Assembly (NCBI RefSeq): GCF_000314975.1
Contig: NZ_BAEN01000038.1
Location: 1-64,000, forward strand
Source of the DNA: Aliiglaciecola lipolytica E3
Lineage (GTDB): Bacteria; Pseudomonadota; Gammaproteobacteria; Enterobacterales; Alteromonadaceae
DNA: 64,000 nt
Reading direction: 5' to 3'
Below the pieces are notes generated by a model. It was given only the letters and a program-made list of their open reading frames with translations, ran no database searches and was not told where the DNA came from. Every line of letters starts with the position of its first letter. The first letter of the stretch is position 1. Of this stretch, positions 1 through 8,241 are shown piece after piece. The translations under genes and the position numbers were made by a program.

Positions 1-11
1 ACTTGTTAGTT

Positions 12-791
12 TTACTTACAGCCATTGTCTAAAACCAATTTTACTCTGTTGTAAAACCCTTTCACGCCTTTTATATCAGAGATTGAGGCGGTATAAAGCT
101 CACTTAAAACTTCTGAATTTTTATTTTGGCATTTTAAAGCAATATGACCATACGCTAAAAAAAGTCTACTTCTAATATCACTTTCACCTCGGTTTACTTT
201 ATAAGTTGTAGCTAAGAGATTTTGAATCAACTCCTCTAACAACGAATAAAGTCCTAACTCAGAATAATATTGTGCGATCGCTTTGTGATAAAGGTAAAAA
301 CTACAATCTTCGCAATAACTTTTAACAAGCTGATAATTACTTTCGCTTGGGGTGGTAGTCAATTCGACAACAGCAGCGTACATGGAGCCATTGTTCAAAA
401 GGAGTTGATGAATCGCTTTATGATACTTATCTAGCTCACCAGATTGAAAATATGAAATCGCTAGCTTTGACAAGTATATGTTGTAGTAATTGTGGGACTT
501 GGTGATTTGGGATATATTCTGTTCTAGGTACGTTTTAAAATCTTGATTAGAACCATAAAATTCATATAAATTGGATTTGCTTTCAAATAGTTGAGATACC
601 ATTAATGGTGTTGGTTTAGAAAGCTTAATTTGGCTTTCTAAACTTTTAATAATATCAAAAGCAGTTTTTTCTGATTCCAACCATTTTTGTTCAAACTTAG
701 CGGCGACTTCCCAAAATTGGTTGTCGGAAGCTTGAAGTGAGAAAGAAACTAAAATAGTGAAAACTAAAAACATGGGAAATTTTTTACTCAC
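12..791 (-). CDS. Unrecognised exported protein, probably helical
   Basis: I do not recognise this 259-residue protein. It starts with a typical Sec signal peptide (MSKKF, then a hydrophobic stretch, with cleavage likely after SLQA near residue 22), so it is probably periplasmic. The rest is rich in Leu, Tyr, Ser and Glu with no obvious catalytic motif. The spacing of aromatic and leucine residues suggests alpha-helical repeats of TPR type, which is inference. Two cysteines (CEDC, near residues 160-163) could form a disulfide or bind a metal. It stands alone, reading towards the left edge of the window, and no neighbour hints at a function. Confidence 0.6.
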   Translation of the reverse strand: MSKKFPMFLVFTILVSFSLQASDNQFWEVAAKFEQKWLESEKTAFDIIKSLESQIKLSKPTPLMVSQLFESKSNLYEFYGSNQDFKTYLEQNISQITKSHNYYNIYLSKLAISYFQSGELDKYHKAIHQLLLNNGSMYAAVVELTTTPSESNYQLVKSYCEDCSFYLYHKAIAQYYSELGLYSLLEELIQNLLATTYKVNRGESDIRSRLFLAYGHIALKCQNKNSEVLSELYTASISDIKGVKGFYNRVKLVLDNGCK

Positions 792-1235
792 AACTTCCTT
801 GTAAAACTAACAATATTATTAGCTAAAAAAAATTCCTTAAAACCAACAAGGAATATTTCCTGTATTTAACATAGTTCTTTTTTATCATATGTTGTAAGTC
901 CTTGTACAGGTTAAAAATACACTCGGAATTAAATTAAAGCTTTTAATAAAAACTGCATTTTTCCGTAAATTAGCAACTTTACAGACTGAATCCGAGTACT
1001 GTATTTAAAATACAGTTAAATAAAACCTTTCTCTTGTATTTTAGAATTAGCTTGTTTGGTTGCGTGTTTGCCAATAATTTACTTATATTAACTGGATGAA
1101 TCCAGTTCGTACTAGACTTTAGTCGAATATTGACCAAATTGGATTTTCTTTTACTTGTAAATATTTTATCGTGTAAAGCCCATTGAAATAGAGTCACGTT
1201 GGTTTGAGTTTACATATGTGGCAAGAAGGATAGTC
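792..1235. other. Intergenic region between divergent genes
   Basis: These 444 AT-rich bases separate the divergent exported-protein gene and the first tandem paralog. A 72-codon open frame on the minus strand (979-1197) has no ribosome site or recognisable product and I do not call it. A weak inverted repeat (ATTCCTT at 832-838, AAGGAAT at 848-854) lies near the left gene. The notable element is the near-palindrome at 1112-1127, described separately. No clear -35/-10 pair was found. Confidence 0.5.
1112..1127. promoter_or_regulatory. Near-palindrome shared with the response-regulator promoter
   Basis: CTAGACTTTAGTCGAA differs at two of 16 positions from the perfect palindrome TTAGACTTTAGTCTAA at 20594-20609, which lies upstream of the orphan LuxR-type regulator. 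It sits about 110 bases upstream of the first tandem paralog. Weaker copies with the same ACTTTAGT core lie at 1650-1665 and 1751-1766. A binding site is inference. Confidence 0.35.
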
Positions 1236-1631
1236 ATGAAAACTCCGCTTGGATCATATGATTTTCGCATTGAGGGCAACATTTTATTTCAAACATTTAT
1301 TGGCATGTTTAGTGAGAATTCTGCTCGGGCATATTTAAAAGAAGCCCAACAACTCATAAAGAAGTTTGATGGAAACCCATTTTTTATTGTCATTGATATA
1401 AGAGAAATGGATGGAGCAACACCTGAAGCTTATGACATGACAGAGCATTATAACCAATGGGTTAATACTCAACATCTTGTCGCAAAAGCCATTATTGTAA
1501 AAAATAAAGTGGTAGGTAAAATTGGATCAGAAAGGATGCCCACATTAAAAACTCAAAATTTGCAGTATTTTACTGATATCGATAGCGCCCTCGATTGGTT
1601 CGAGAAAAATAAAAACTATAAACAAGCATAA
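1236..1631 (+). CDS. Small cytosolic protein, first of two tandem paralogs (STAS/SpoIIAA-like fold suspected)
   Basis: This is a 131-residue protein without signal peptide or membrane segment. An in-frame GTG lies at 1218, but I chose ATG 1236. AAGGA at 1226-1230 is well spaced from it, and the resulting MKTPLGSY matches the MNTPHGSY start of the next gene. Alternating hydrophobic strands and helices, with a central FFIVIDIRE strand followed by GATPEAY, recall the SpoIIAA/STAS-like fold, but that is a visual impression only. Conserved with its neighbour are NQWVNTQ-type and LQYF motifs. The function is unknown. Confidence 0.7.
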   Translation: MKTPLGSYDFRIEGNILFQTFIGMFSENSARAYLKEAQQLIKKFDGNPFFIVIDIREMDGATPEAYDMTEHYNQWVNTQHLVAKAIIVKNKVVGKIGSERMPTLKTQNLQYFTDIDSALDWFEKNKNYKQA

Positions 1632-1649
1632 TCAAACCTTCCTCCCCAC

Positions 1650-1766
1650 TTACACTTTAGTTTTAAACAATATCATCTATCTATAATTTATATTCTTAAT
1701 ATTCAATTACATAGATTAAAATAAAAGCAAAATTCAAGGACTTTCCGCTCTTATACTTTAGTTCAA
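1650..1766. promoter_or_regulatory. Two further copies of the ACTTTAGT element
   Basis: TTACACTTTAGTTTTA (1650-1665) and TTATACTTTAGTTCAA (1751-1766) each match 13 of 16 positions of the palindrome at 20594-20609. Both lie between the two tandem paralogs, upstream of the second. The right half-sites are degenerate, so they are weaker candidates than the copy at 1112. They could be partial binding sites or chance in AT-rich DNA. Confidence 0.25.
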
Positions 1767-1879
1767 TTTTTCACTATTAGTGTTTTATTTTGGCGCAAAC
1801 TGGTTAATATGAAATCAATTGAGAAGCTAATTTACCGTTTTACACAATGTATAAAATTTATTTACGAGGATAGTGAATA

Positions 1880-2278
1880 ATGAATACCCCGCACGGATCT
1901 TACACAATTGAAGTTGAACACAATATCGTTCATATGCGATACGTTGGCATGTTTAACGCTGCTACTGCAAGTCTTTATGCTGAAGAAGCAAAGGATAAAA
2001 TCAGACAGTTACCCTACGATGAGTTTTTTATATTGGGCGACTTACGCAAGTTTTTAGGTGCTACACCTGATGCCTATGCAATCGTTAATAAGTTTAATCA
2101 CTGGGTAAATACCCAAAACTTACGTGCAAAAGCATTAGTTATTTCGAATCAGGTAGTTGCTGAAATTGCTCGAGAAAGAATAAGTGCTGTTAAACAGCAA
2201 AATTTACAGTATTTCAAAGGGACCGAAGAAGCAATTAATTGGTTTTATGAAATAGAAAATAGACAGAAAGTTGGCTAA
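1880..2278 (+). CDS. Small cytosolic protein, second tandem paralog
   Basis: This 132-residue protein aligns without gaps to the preceding one. I count 54 identical residues in the first 122 positions, so the pair arose by tandem duplication. The shared core includes the GMF turn, the FFI..D.R strand, GATP.AY, W-V-N-T-Q, an ..ERI/M... helix start and QNLQYF. ATG 1880 is preceded by GAGGA at 1866-1870. There are 248 bases between the copies, enough for a separate promoter. A STAS or SpoIIAA-like anti-sigma or sensor role is possible but unproven. No family name can be given from the sequence alone. Confidence 0.7.
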   Translation: MNTPHGSYTIEVEHNIVHMRYVGMFNAATASLYAEEAKDKIRQLPYDEFFILGDLRKFLGATPDAYAIVNKFNHWVNTQNLRAKALVISNQVVAEIARERISAVKQQNLQYFKGTEEAINWFYEIENRQKVG

Positions 2279-2328
2279 AGTTTTTTATTAGCGCCCTTAA
2301 CTTCTAACCAACTAAATGCCCTAACCTA

Positions 2329-3432
2329 CTAGTCGACCAAACCATACTCGTCTTTAAGCACCGCAATAATTTCTTGCTTAGGATTACCGCTAATGTTGAG
2401 CGTTTTACCAGTTATTTTTTCAGCAATGTTGACATAGGTCTTAGATAAATCCATAAGCGCTTCTTGCGGCAATAAATTGTGTTTAGCTAAGGAAAATCTT
2501 TCCTGCATTCTATCTTTATTAAGCAAAATATCTGGATCTGGGAAATATTCTAGTAACATCTGTCTGAATCCTTCCTTTGAATTTTCCAGTATATTGCCTT
2601 CCCTAAATGCAGGACCATCCCATATTCGCGAAGAATCAGGTGTTCCTACTTCATCCATATATATTAATTTGTCTTGCCCAGAACGATCTTTTACGTAACC
2701 AAATTCGAATTTAGTATCTACAAATAATTGATCGATTTCAGCCAAAGCGTTAGAGATAACACTAAATCCTTGTGATAAAAGTTTCTCGTATAAATCAACA
2801 TCGTTTAGTTGTTTAAAATTAAAGCGTTGAAAATGTTCAACTATCGACTGTCTTGAGATGTTCGCGTCATCCGCTTCTTGAACACCAGGAATACCTTTTA
2901 AGACACCTTTCGTAGACGGTGTAATTAATAATTCGGGTAACTTACTGTCTTTACTCAGTCCTTCAGGTAATTGAATTCCACAAAAATCCCGATCGCCCTT
3001 ACTATAAGCTCGCCACATTGATCCTGTTATATACTGTCTACCAATGGCTTCAATTAATACCGGCTTGGCTTTTTGCACTATCCATACAAGTGGATGCGGT
3101 ACATCTAATATGTGACTATCGGCTAAGTTTTCCTGTTTGAATAAGTCAAACCAATGATTTGAAATTTCGTTTAACGCGGCCCCTTTACCTGGAACGCCAT
3201 TGAGACCTCCTTCAGCTCGCCAAACACAATCAAAAGCAGAAATTCGGTCACTAATAACCATCACAGCCAAAGGTGTATCTTCAGCTACATCATAGTTATT
3301 TTGCTGAATTAACCTTCGACTATCCTGAGACGTTAACCAATAAACTGAACGTACTTTACCGCTATGAACTGGCGAGTCGGTTCGAATTGGCAGGTTATCG
3401 TTCACTGCTAAAACCGTATTGGCTAAAGTCAT
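2329..3432 (-). CDS. purC: SAICAR synthase (phosphoribosylaminoimidazole-succinocarboxamide synthase), long type
   Basis: PurC joins CAIR and aspartate with ATP in de novo purine synthesis. The protein has 367 residues, against about 237 in E. coli. This longer form is known from Vibrio and Alteromonadales. Recognisable are the N-terminal [10 protein letters not shown] segment, the ISAFD motif, the conserved [10 protein letters not shown] stretch and the [14 protein letters not shown] segment near residues 258-271, all diagnostic of SAICAR synthase. It is the last gene of dapA-bamC-purC, 36 bases after bamC, the same order as in E. coli. The window holds three more purine genes (purM, purN, purB). 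Confidence 0.95.
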   Translation of the reverse strand: MTLANTVLAVNDNLPIRTDSPVHSGKVRSVYWLTSQDSRRLIQQNNYDVAEDTPLAVMVISDRISAFDCVWRAEGGLNGVPGKGAALNEISNHWFDLFKQENLADSHILDVPHPLVWIVQKAKPVLIEAIGRQYITGSMWRAYSKGDRDFCGIQLPEGLSKDSKLPELLITPSTKGVLKGIPGVQEADDANISRQSIVEHFQRFNFKQLNDVDLYEKLLSQGFSVISNALAEIDQLFVDTKFEFGYVKDRSGQDKLIYMDEVGTPDSSRIWDGPAFREGNILENSKEGFRQMLLEYFPDPDILLNKDRMQERFSLAKHNLLPQEALMDLSKTYVNIAEKITGKTLNISGNPKQEIIAVLKDEYGLVD

Positions 3433-3468
3433 ATTTTTAATTCCACTATCTACAAATATTTTCGTTAA

Positions 3469-4575
3469 CTAGATATCTAGATTATCTGTACCCATTGCTT
3501 CTTTGAAAGCAGGAAATAATTCAGTCACTTTGTTAACTTCAAATGGCTCACTTTCTTCACTAAGCAGAGTAAAGGATGTTTTCGGACCTTGTTTTCTTAC
3601 TTGAATTCGATAATCCGTTTTTTCTAAATCAAGTTGATCATCGTTCTTTGTAAATAGGTTGTCCCACCATGAGCTCTCGGCACCACCGTAGTTAACAAAT
3701 AGTAGTCCTGTAGATTTATCTAAATCTTTTACATTGAAACCAAGTTTCCGCAGCACTAAAAGTAATCTAGGCCAAACGAGATCATATTGACCATCAACCA
3801 TGTACGCAGGATCACCATTAGGATTAAAGCCCATTTCCATTGCAAAGCCACTGCGAATTTGACGGATACGTTTAACATCTTCTAATCGAACTTGCTTTTC
3901 ATAATGGCTAATGACTTCGTTTAATATTTCAACTTCATTTCGGCGTGACTGTTCAAAACTGAGATCTGCAATTACATCTTCACCAACCGTTTCCAAATAA
4001 TCTCGCAATTTAACCTTTAATTTTGCAGTTCGCCCATGAGGTTTAATATCAAGGTTAAATTCAAAACGTCGCCCTATGCTTCTGTCGGTTCTGGTCCAAT
4101 TAAACCAACTGTTGTTTTGATCTGGTTCAATTATCATCCAATCAGTTACCAGCAAATTCGCTGACTTATCGAAATTAACCACACCAATATCTCTATCATC
4201 TAAAAAGCTGATAACAGAATTCCAAATAGCCGTATCTAAAGGTTGGGAATCGTCAATTTGGTCAAACCATACTGTTGCTTCTTTTAAACCTTCTTCCACA
4301 TGAGAACCAGCAACCAGCGGTAAAACCAATGAAGGTGATGTTACAGTGATCTGATCACCTATTTGATCTTTAGGTGCATTTTCACCAACCTCAGGAATAT
4401 CGTAATCACTTTGTAAAATAGGGGTATCTAAATCGCTAGGAACTTTATAACGTGGCTGTTCTTTTACGTCGACATAGTCGTAATCCCCATTTGCACGTTG
4501 TCTTTCTTCTAAGCTTGTACAGCCTGCTAGACCACCCACAACCAGACATACTGCTAAAATTGCCGATCGAGCCAT
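3469..4575 (-). CDS. bamC: Outer-membrane assembly lipoprotein BamC
   Basis: BamC is an accessory lipoprotein of the Bam complex that folds beta-barrel proteins into the outer membrane. I start the gene at ATG 4575 rather than at the upstream ATG 4605 that overlaps dapA. AAAGGAAA sits 6 bases before 4575, and the product then begins with a compact lipoprotein signal ending in LAGC (lipid-bearing Cys19). A low-complexity acidic linker follows, then two BamC-type helix-grip domains covering most of the 368 residues. The location between dapA and purC is the E. coli order, where the gene was called nlpB. Confidence 0.92.
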   Translation of the reverse strand: MARSAILAVCLVVGGLAGCTSLEERQRANGDYDYVDVKEQPRYKVPSDLDTPILQSDYDIPEVGENAPKDQIGDQITVTSPSLVLPLVAGSHVEEGLKEATVWFDQIDDSQPLDTAIWNSVISFLDDRDIGVVNFDKSANLLVTDWMIIEPDQNNSWFNWTRTDRSIGRRFEFNLDIKPHGRTAKLKVKLRDYLETVGEDVIADLSFEQSRRNEVEILNEVISHYEKQVRLEDVKRIRQIRSGFAMEMGFNPNGDPAYMVDGQYDLVWPRLLLVLRKLGFNVKDLDKSTGLLFVNYGGAESSWWDNLFTKNDDQLDLEKTDYRIQVRKQGPKTSFTLLSEESEPFEVNKVTELFPAFKEAMGTDNLDI

Positions 4576-4604
4576 GCTTGTTTCCTTTATTAAAATATTA
4601 ACCA

Positions 4605-5483
4605 TTATAAAATGCCTGTTGCACGCATGACTTCTTCGATTTCATTTTTGGTTTGGAGTTCCGGAAGAATTAATGGTAATCGTAAATTAGCACTGTTTAT
4701 TAATCCCATTTTATATAATGCCCACTTTGGCAGTACTGGATTAGACTCAATGAATAACGCTTGGTGTAATGCGGCCACAGAATCATTAATCTTGTGTGCG
4801 TGATCAAATTCCTTGGCAGCAGCGGCTTCACACATTTGCGCAATTTTCGCTGGCACAAGGTTAGCGGTAACAGATATTACGCCATGTCCGCCATGACACA
4901 AAAATTCGCAACTGCTTACATCATCCCCACTAAGTAATAAAAAGTCGTCGGGCACTAATGATTGAGTTTGTTTTAATCTTTGGATGTCGCCAGTAGCATC
5001 TTTTAAACCAACAATATTTTTGTGTTTTGCCAGTTCAGCCACAGTTTCTGGAAGCATATCTGCGACGGTTCTACCAGGTACGTTATATAGTAATACCGGT
5101 AAATCTGTTGCATCTGCAATTGCTTCAAAATGCGCAATCATTCCTTTTTGTTGTGGCTTATTGTAATAAGGCACAACACTTAGAAAACCAGCGATGCCTG
5201 TATTAGCAAGTTGTTCACTTAAGAAAATGGCTTCGGCAGTTGAGTTCGCACCACTACCAGCAATGACCGGAATCGCATTTTGGGCATATTCAACGGTCTT
5301 CTTTACTACTTCGATATGTTCTTCAAAGGGTAAAGTCGCAGATTCCCCGGTTGTACCAACAGACACCAAACCGTGGCTACCATTTTGAATATGAAACTCT
5401 ACGAGTTTTTTAAGTCCAACATAATCTATGTCCCCGTTTTGGTCCATCGGGGTCACAAGCGCTACAAAACTACCTTTAAACAT
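4605..5483 (-). CDS. dapA: 4-hydroxy-tetrahydrodipicolinate synthase
   Basis: DapA condenses pyruvate with aspartate semialdehyde, the committed step to diaminopimelate and lysine. The 292-residue protein is a complete TIM barrel of normal length. Visible are the substrate motif GTTGES (near residues 43-48), the YNVPGRT segment carrying the catalytic tyrosine (about residue 133), and LKDATGD with the Schiff-base lysine (about residue 161). It is the first gene of the dapA-bamC-purC operon and diverges from gcvR, as in E. coli. Lysine feedback residues cannot be judged by eye. Confidence 0.97.
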   Translation of the reverse strand: MFKGSFVALVTPMDQNGDIDYVGLKKLVEFHIQNGSHGLVSVGTTGESATLPFEEHIEVVKKTVEYAQNAIPVIAGSGANSTAEAIFLSEQLANTGIAGFLSVVPYYNKPQQKGMIAHFEAIADATDLPVLLYNVPGRTVADMLPETVAELAKHKNIVGLKDATGDIQRLKQTQSLVPDDFLLLSGDDVSSCEFLCHGGHGVISVTANLVPAKIAQMCEAAAAKEFDHAHKINDSVAALHQALFIESNPVLPKWALYKMGLINSANLRLPLILPELQTKNEIEEVMRATGIL

Positions 5484-5713
5484 GTTTTCTCCACAAAAAT
5501 GAGCGCCTAATGGTAATGATCAAGCCCCTTAAAAACAAGCACAGAATCAATTAAATAACCAAGGATTAAATTGTTTCCCAGCTAGAATATCAAGCTTGGA
5601 TTTTTTCATCTTCGATTAGTTCCTTGTAGATAAACTTAAATAGTTGTTTATTAATAGATAAAAAAATCATTTATACTAGCGGCATCGTTTTTAATTCGTG
5701 ACAAACTAAATTA

Positions 5714-6241
5714 ATGAAACAACAACTCATCGTCACTATTATGGGTGGCAACAACGTGGGTATCTTAAGCGAACTTGCTAATACTGTAAGTGCCTCAGGT
5801 TGCAATATTTTGGATAGCCGCCAAGCAATTTATGGTCAAGACTTCTCTTTAACCATGATTCTGGAGGGATCTCAAGCTGAAATTACTAAAGCTGAATTGA
5901 AATTACCACAGACTTGCCAAAACCATGATCTACTGTCGATGATGAAGCGTACTAAACGCCATTGTAAACAAAATCTGGAACATCTAATTGATGTAGAAAT
6001 TAGTGGTGATGATATTCCAGGGGTTATTCATAAAGTATCGACTTTGTTAGCGAAATTTGATGCTGCCATTAGTGCGTTGCGACAAAAAACCTTTACAGAT
6101 CAAGATAGTCAAAAAGAAAAAATGAAGGTCAAATTTGTCGCTAGTATGCCTCTTGAAGGTGACATGGCTGGGTTAACAATCCAATTTAAACAACTATTAG
6201 ACAGTCTTCAGTTAGACGGCAAAATTAGTGAAAATCATTAA
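5714..6241 (+). CDS. gcvR: Glycine cleavage system regulator GcvR
   Basis: GcvR is an ACT-domain protein that, in E. coli, binds GcvA and represses the glycine cleavage operon when glycine is low. The 175-residue product begins MKQQLIVTIMGGNNVGILSE, a typical first ACT domain, and has a second ACT domain from about residue 92 (HLIDVEISGDDIPGVIHKVS). It diverges from dapA and is followed 52 bases later by bcp, the same gcvR-bcp pair as in E. coli. gcvA and the gcv genes are not in this window. Confidence 0.88.
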   Translation: MKQQLIVTIMGGNNVGILSELANTVSASGCNILDSRQAIYGQDFSLTMILEGSQAEITKAELKLPQTCQNHDLLSMMKRTKRHCKQNLEHLIDVEISGDDIPGVIHKVSTLLAKFDAAISALRQKTFTDQDSQKEKMKVKFVASMPLEGDMAGLTIQFKQLLDSLQLDGKISENH

Positions 6242-6293
6242 TTCAAAAAAGCGATAACAGTCTTAACATCGAACACTAAACAGGATGTCAAAC

Positions 6294-6761
6294 ATGAATC
6301 GATTAACAGCAGGCGATAAAGCGCCTAAATTTACCCTTTTAGATCAAAACGACAAACCGGTGTCTTCAACTAGTTTTACTGGCAAAAATATTTTAGTTTA
6401 TTTTTATCCAAAAGCGATGACGCCAGGTTGTACTGTACAAGCTCAAGGTTTACGCGATGCAAAAGAAGAATTAGACAAACTAAATGTTGTCGTGTTGGGC
6501 ATTAGCCCCGATGCGCAAAAGCGTTTACCGAAATTTGCTGAAAAAGAACAACTCAACTTTACTTTATTGTCAGATGAAGACCATGCTGTGGCAGATCAGT
6601 TTGGTGTGTGGGGGCCGAAAAAATTCATGGGTAAAGAATATGATGGTATTCATCGTATTTCATTTCTAATCGATCCTGAAGGTACAATAATTCACGTTTT
6701 TGATAAGTTTAAAACAAAAGATCATCATCTAGTTGTTTTAGATTATTTAAAAAATCAATAA
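6294..6761 (+). CDS. bcp: Thioredoxin-dependent peroxiredoxin Bcp, apparently one-cysteine form
   Basis: Bcp (BCP/PrxQ family) reduces hydrogen and organic peroxides. I chose ATG 6294 over ATG 6285 because AGGA at 6282-6285 is correctly spaced for it and MNRLTAGDKAPKF then matches the E. coli N-terminus. That gives 155 residues, against 156 in E. coli. The peroxidatic cysteine is in TPGCTVQAQGLRD, about residue 46. In E. coli Bcp the resolving cysteine lies five residues further on; here that position is Gln. I find no second cysteine in the whole protein, so it should work as a one-Cys peroxiredoxin. Confidence 0.95.
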   Translation: MNRLTAGDKAPKFTLLDQNDKPVSSTSFTGKNILVYFYPKAMTPGCTVQAQGLRDAKEELDKLNVVVLGISPDAQKRLPKFAEKEQLNFTLLSDEDHAVADQFGVWGPKKFMGKEYDGIHRISFLIDPEGTIIHVFDKFKTKDHHLVVLDYLKNQ

Positions 6762-6782
6762 GTTATATTGAATATGTAAATT

Positions 6783-6810
6783 AAAAAGGGAGCTTATTAG
6801 CTCCCTTTTT
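6783..6810. terminator. Bidirectional terminator between bcp and perM
   Basis: A perfect 12-bp stem (AAAAAGGGAGCT at 6783-6794, AGCTCCCTTTTT at 6799-6810) closes a TATT loop. A-runs and T-runs on both sides suit termination of the convergent bcp and perM transcripts. Confidence 0.85.
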
Positions 6811-6815
6811 TACAC

Positions 6816-7895
6816 TTATATCTGCGGATACGTTTCAATTTCTTGGTTAGGTGTGGGTGACCAAGCATTAATCACTGCTTTCACCAGTGTCGCTAATGGA
6901 ATAGCAAAAAATACGCCCCAAAATCCCCAAAGCCCTCCAAAAAACAGCACCGCAACAATAATATAAATGGGATGCAAACTCACCGCTTCGGAAAATAAAA
7001 CCGGCACTAAAACATTACCGTCCAACGCCTGAATGACGCCATAAGCTATCATCAAATACCAAAACTCTGGTGTAATTCCCCATTGAAATAATCCCACAAT
7101 TGCCACCGGAATGGTCACTACAGCAGCACCGATATACGGTATGAGAACCGAAAAACCAACCAGAACACCTAACAGCACTGCATAACGTAAATCCATAAAT
7201 ACGAAGGTAACCGCGGATACCGTTCCCACGATTATAATTTCAATGACTTTTCCACGAATATAGTTTGCGATTTGCAGGTTCATTTCAGAACTAACTTGTT
7301 TAATTAAGCGACGTTCATTCGGTAAAATGCGCGATAAGTTGTCAATCAGTACATGTTTATCTTTGAGCATGAAAAACAACATTATGGGTACAAGTATTAA
7401 ATAAATTAAGATTGCCCCTACGTCAGCCAAAGAGCTAAAAGAAGCTGAAATCAGTGTCTCCCCTACTTCAACAATCTTCTGGTTAATCTCTTGCAGGATA
7501 TTTTGGATATGATAAATCTGAATAAAGTTTGGGTATAAATCTGGCAAAGTTAATAGCCAATCTTGACCTTTGTTCCAAATTTGCGGTGTTTCCTTTATCA
7601 AATTGACACTTTGTTGCGTGATCACCGGTACTAATCCGACAAAAGTTAGAATACTAACTGCGATAAATACCAACATCATAATAGTGGTGGCATAGGCTCG
7701 GCTTAACCCTAATCTCATTAATTGCACCACAGGCCAATCCAGCAAATAAGCAATAACCGCCGCCACGATAACGGGCATTAAAATATCTCCCCAAATGGCT
7801 AATAAAAGGGAAACACAGATCAATAGCATTAATAACATAAGTGAATCCGGATCGGAAAACTTACGCTTATACCAGCGATCTAACATCTCAAACAT
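6816..7895 (-). CDS. perM: PerM/YdiK-type AI-2E family membrane permease
   Basis: This is a 359-residue polytopic inner-membrane protein of the AI-2E transporter (UPF0118) family. Hydrophobic segments lie near residues 19-45 and 60-90, and several more lie between 150 and 335. The conserved mid region (SVLIPYIGAAVV) and the C-terminal GGLWGFWGVFFAIPLATLVKA block are typical of the family. E. coli PerM occupies the same place next to bepA. The substrate is not known for PerM, and quorum-signal export should not be assumed. Transcription diverges from bepA. Confidence 0.85.
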   Translation of the reverse strand: MFEMLDRWYKRKFSDPDSLMLLMLLICVSLLLAIWGDILMPVIVAAVIAYLLDWPVVQLMRLGLSRAYATTIMMLVFIAVSILTFVGLVPVITQQSVNLIKETPQIWNKGQDWLLTLPDLYPNFIQIYHIQNILQEINQKIVEVGETLISASFSSLADVGAILIYLILVPIMLFFMLKDKHVLIDNLSRILPNERRLIKQVSSEMNLQIANYIRGKVIEIIIVGTVSAVTFVFMDLRYAVLLGVLVGFSVLIPYIGAAVVTIPVAIVGLFQWGITPEFWYLMIAYGVIQALDGNVLVPVLFSEAVSLHPIYIIVAVLFFGGLWGFWGVFFAIPLATLVKAVINAWSPTPNQEIETYPQI

Positions 7896-8241
7896 GGAAT
7901 CTCCTGCCTATTTATATTTCAATGTGTTGTAAGTTGAACCAGACTGTCTTTCTGCAGAAACATGGAATTTTTTCTCAGCATAATAATTTACACTATTTTT
8001 CGGATTTAATAATGAAAATTACGTGAATACTTTAACCCAATTCCATTCGCGATTTTTAGTTAATCGTAAGCAAAGTGAGAAATTGCTATAATCACACTGA
8101 AATACATAATCTAATGATATATTATCTCAATATTTACACAATATTGACGTTTAAAACTGAACTTATTTACGGATACCTGTTTCAAACAGTCGCAGTAACC
8201 CATACATATTGAATGGATAGAGAAATTTGAGAGAAGTCAGT
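7896..8241. other. perM-bepA intergenic region
   Basis: These 346 AT-rich bases lie between the divergent perM and bepA genes. The one convincing signal is the extended -10 promoter at 8084-8092, listed separately. It would give bepA a leader of about 140 bases, in which I see no clear riboswitch or stable hairpin. Confidence 0.5.
8084..8092 (+). promoter_or_regulatory. Extended -10 promoter upstream of bepA
   Basis: TGCTATAAT is a perfect extended -10 (TGn plus TATAAT). The -35 region 17 bases upstream (TCGTAA, 8064-8069) is poor, as is usual for extended -10 promoters. Transcription would start near 8099. Confidence 0.55.

Noticed and set aside
832-854. ATTCCTT/AAGGAAT inverted repeat
   Set aside because: The stem is weak and there is no T-run or gene end at this place, so it is not a convincing terminator or operator.
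979-1197. 72-codon open frame on the minus strand in the left intergenic region
   Set aside because: It has no ribosome site, no recognisable domain and a composition like the AT-rich spacer, and it covers the candidate regulatory palindrome.
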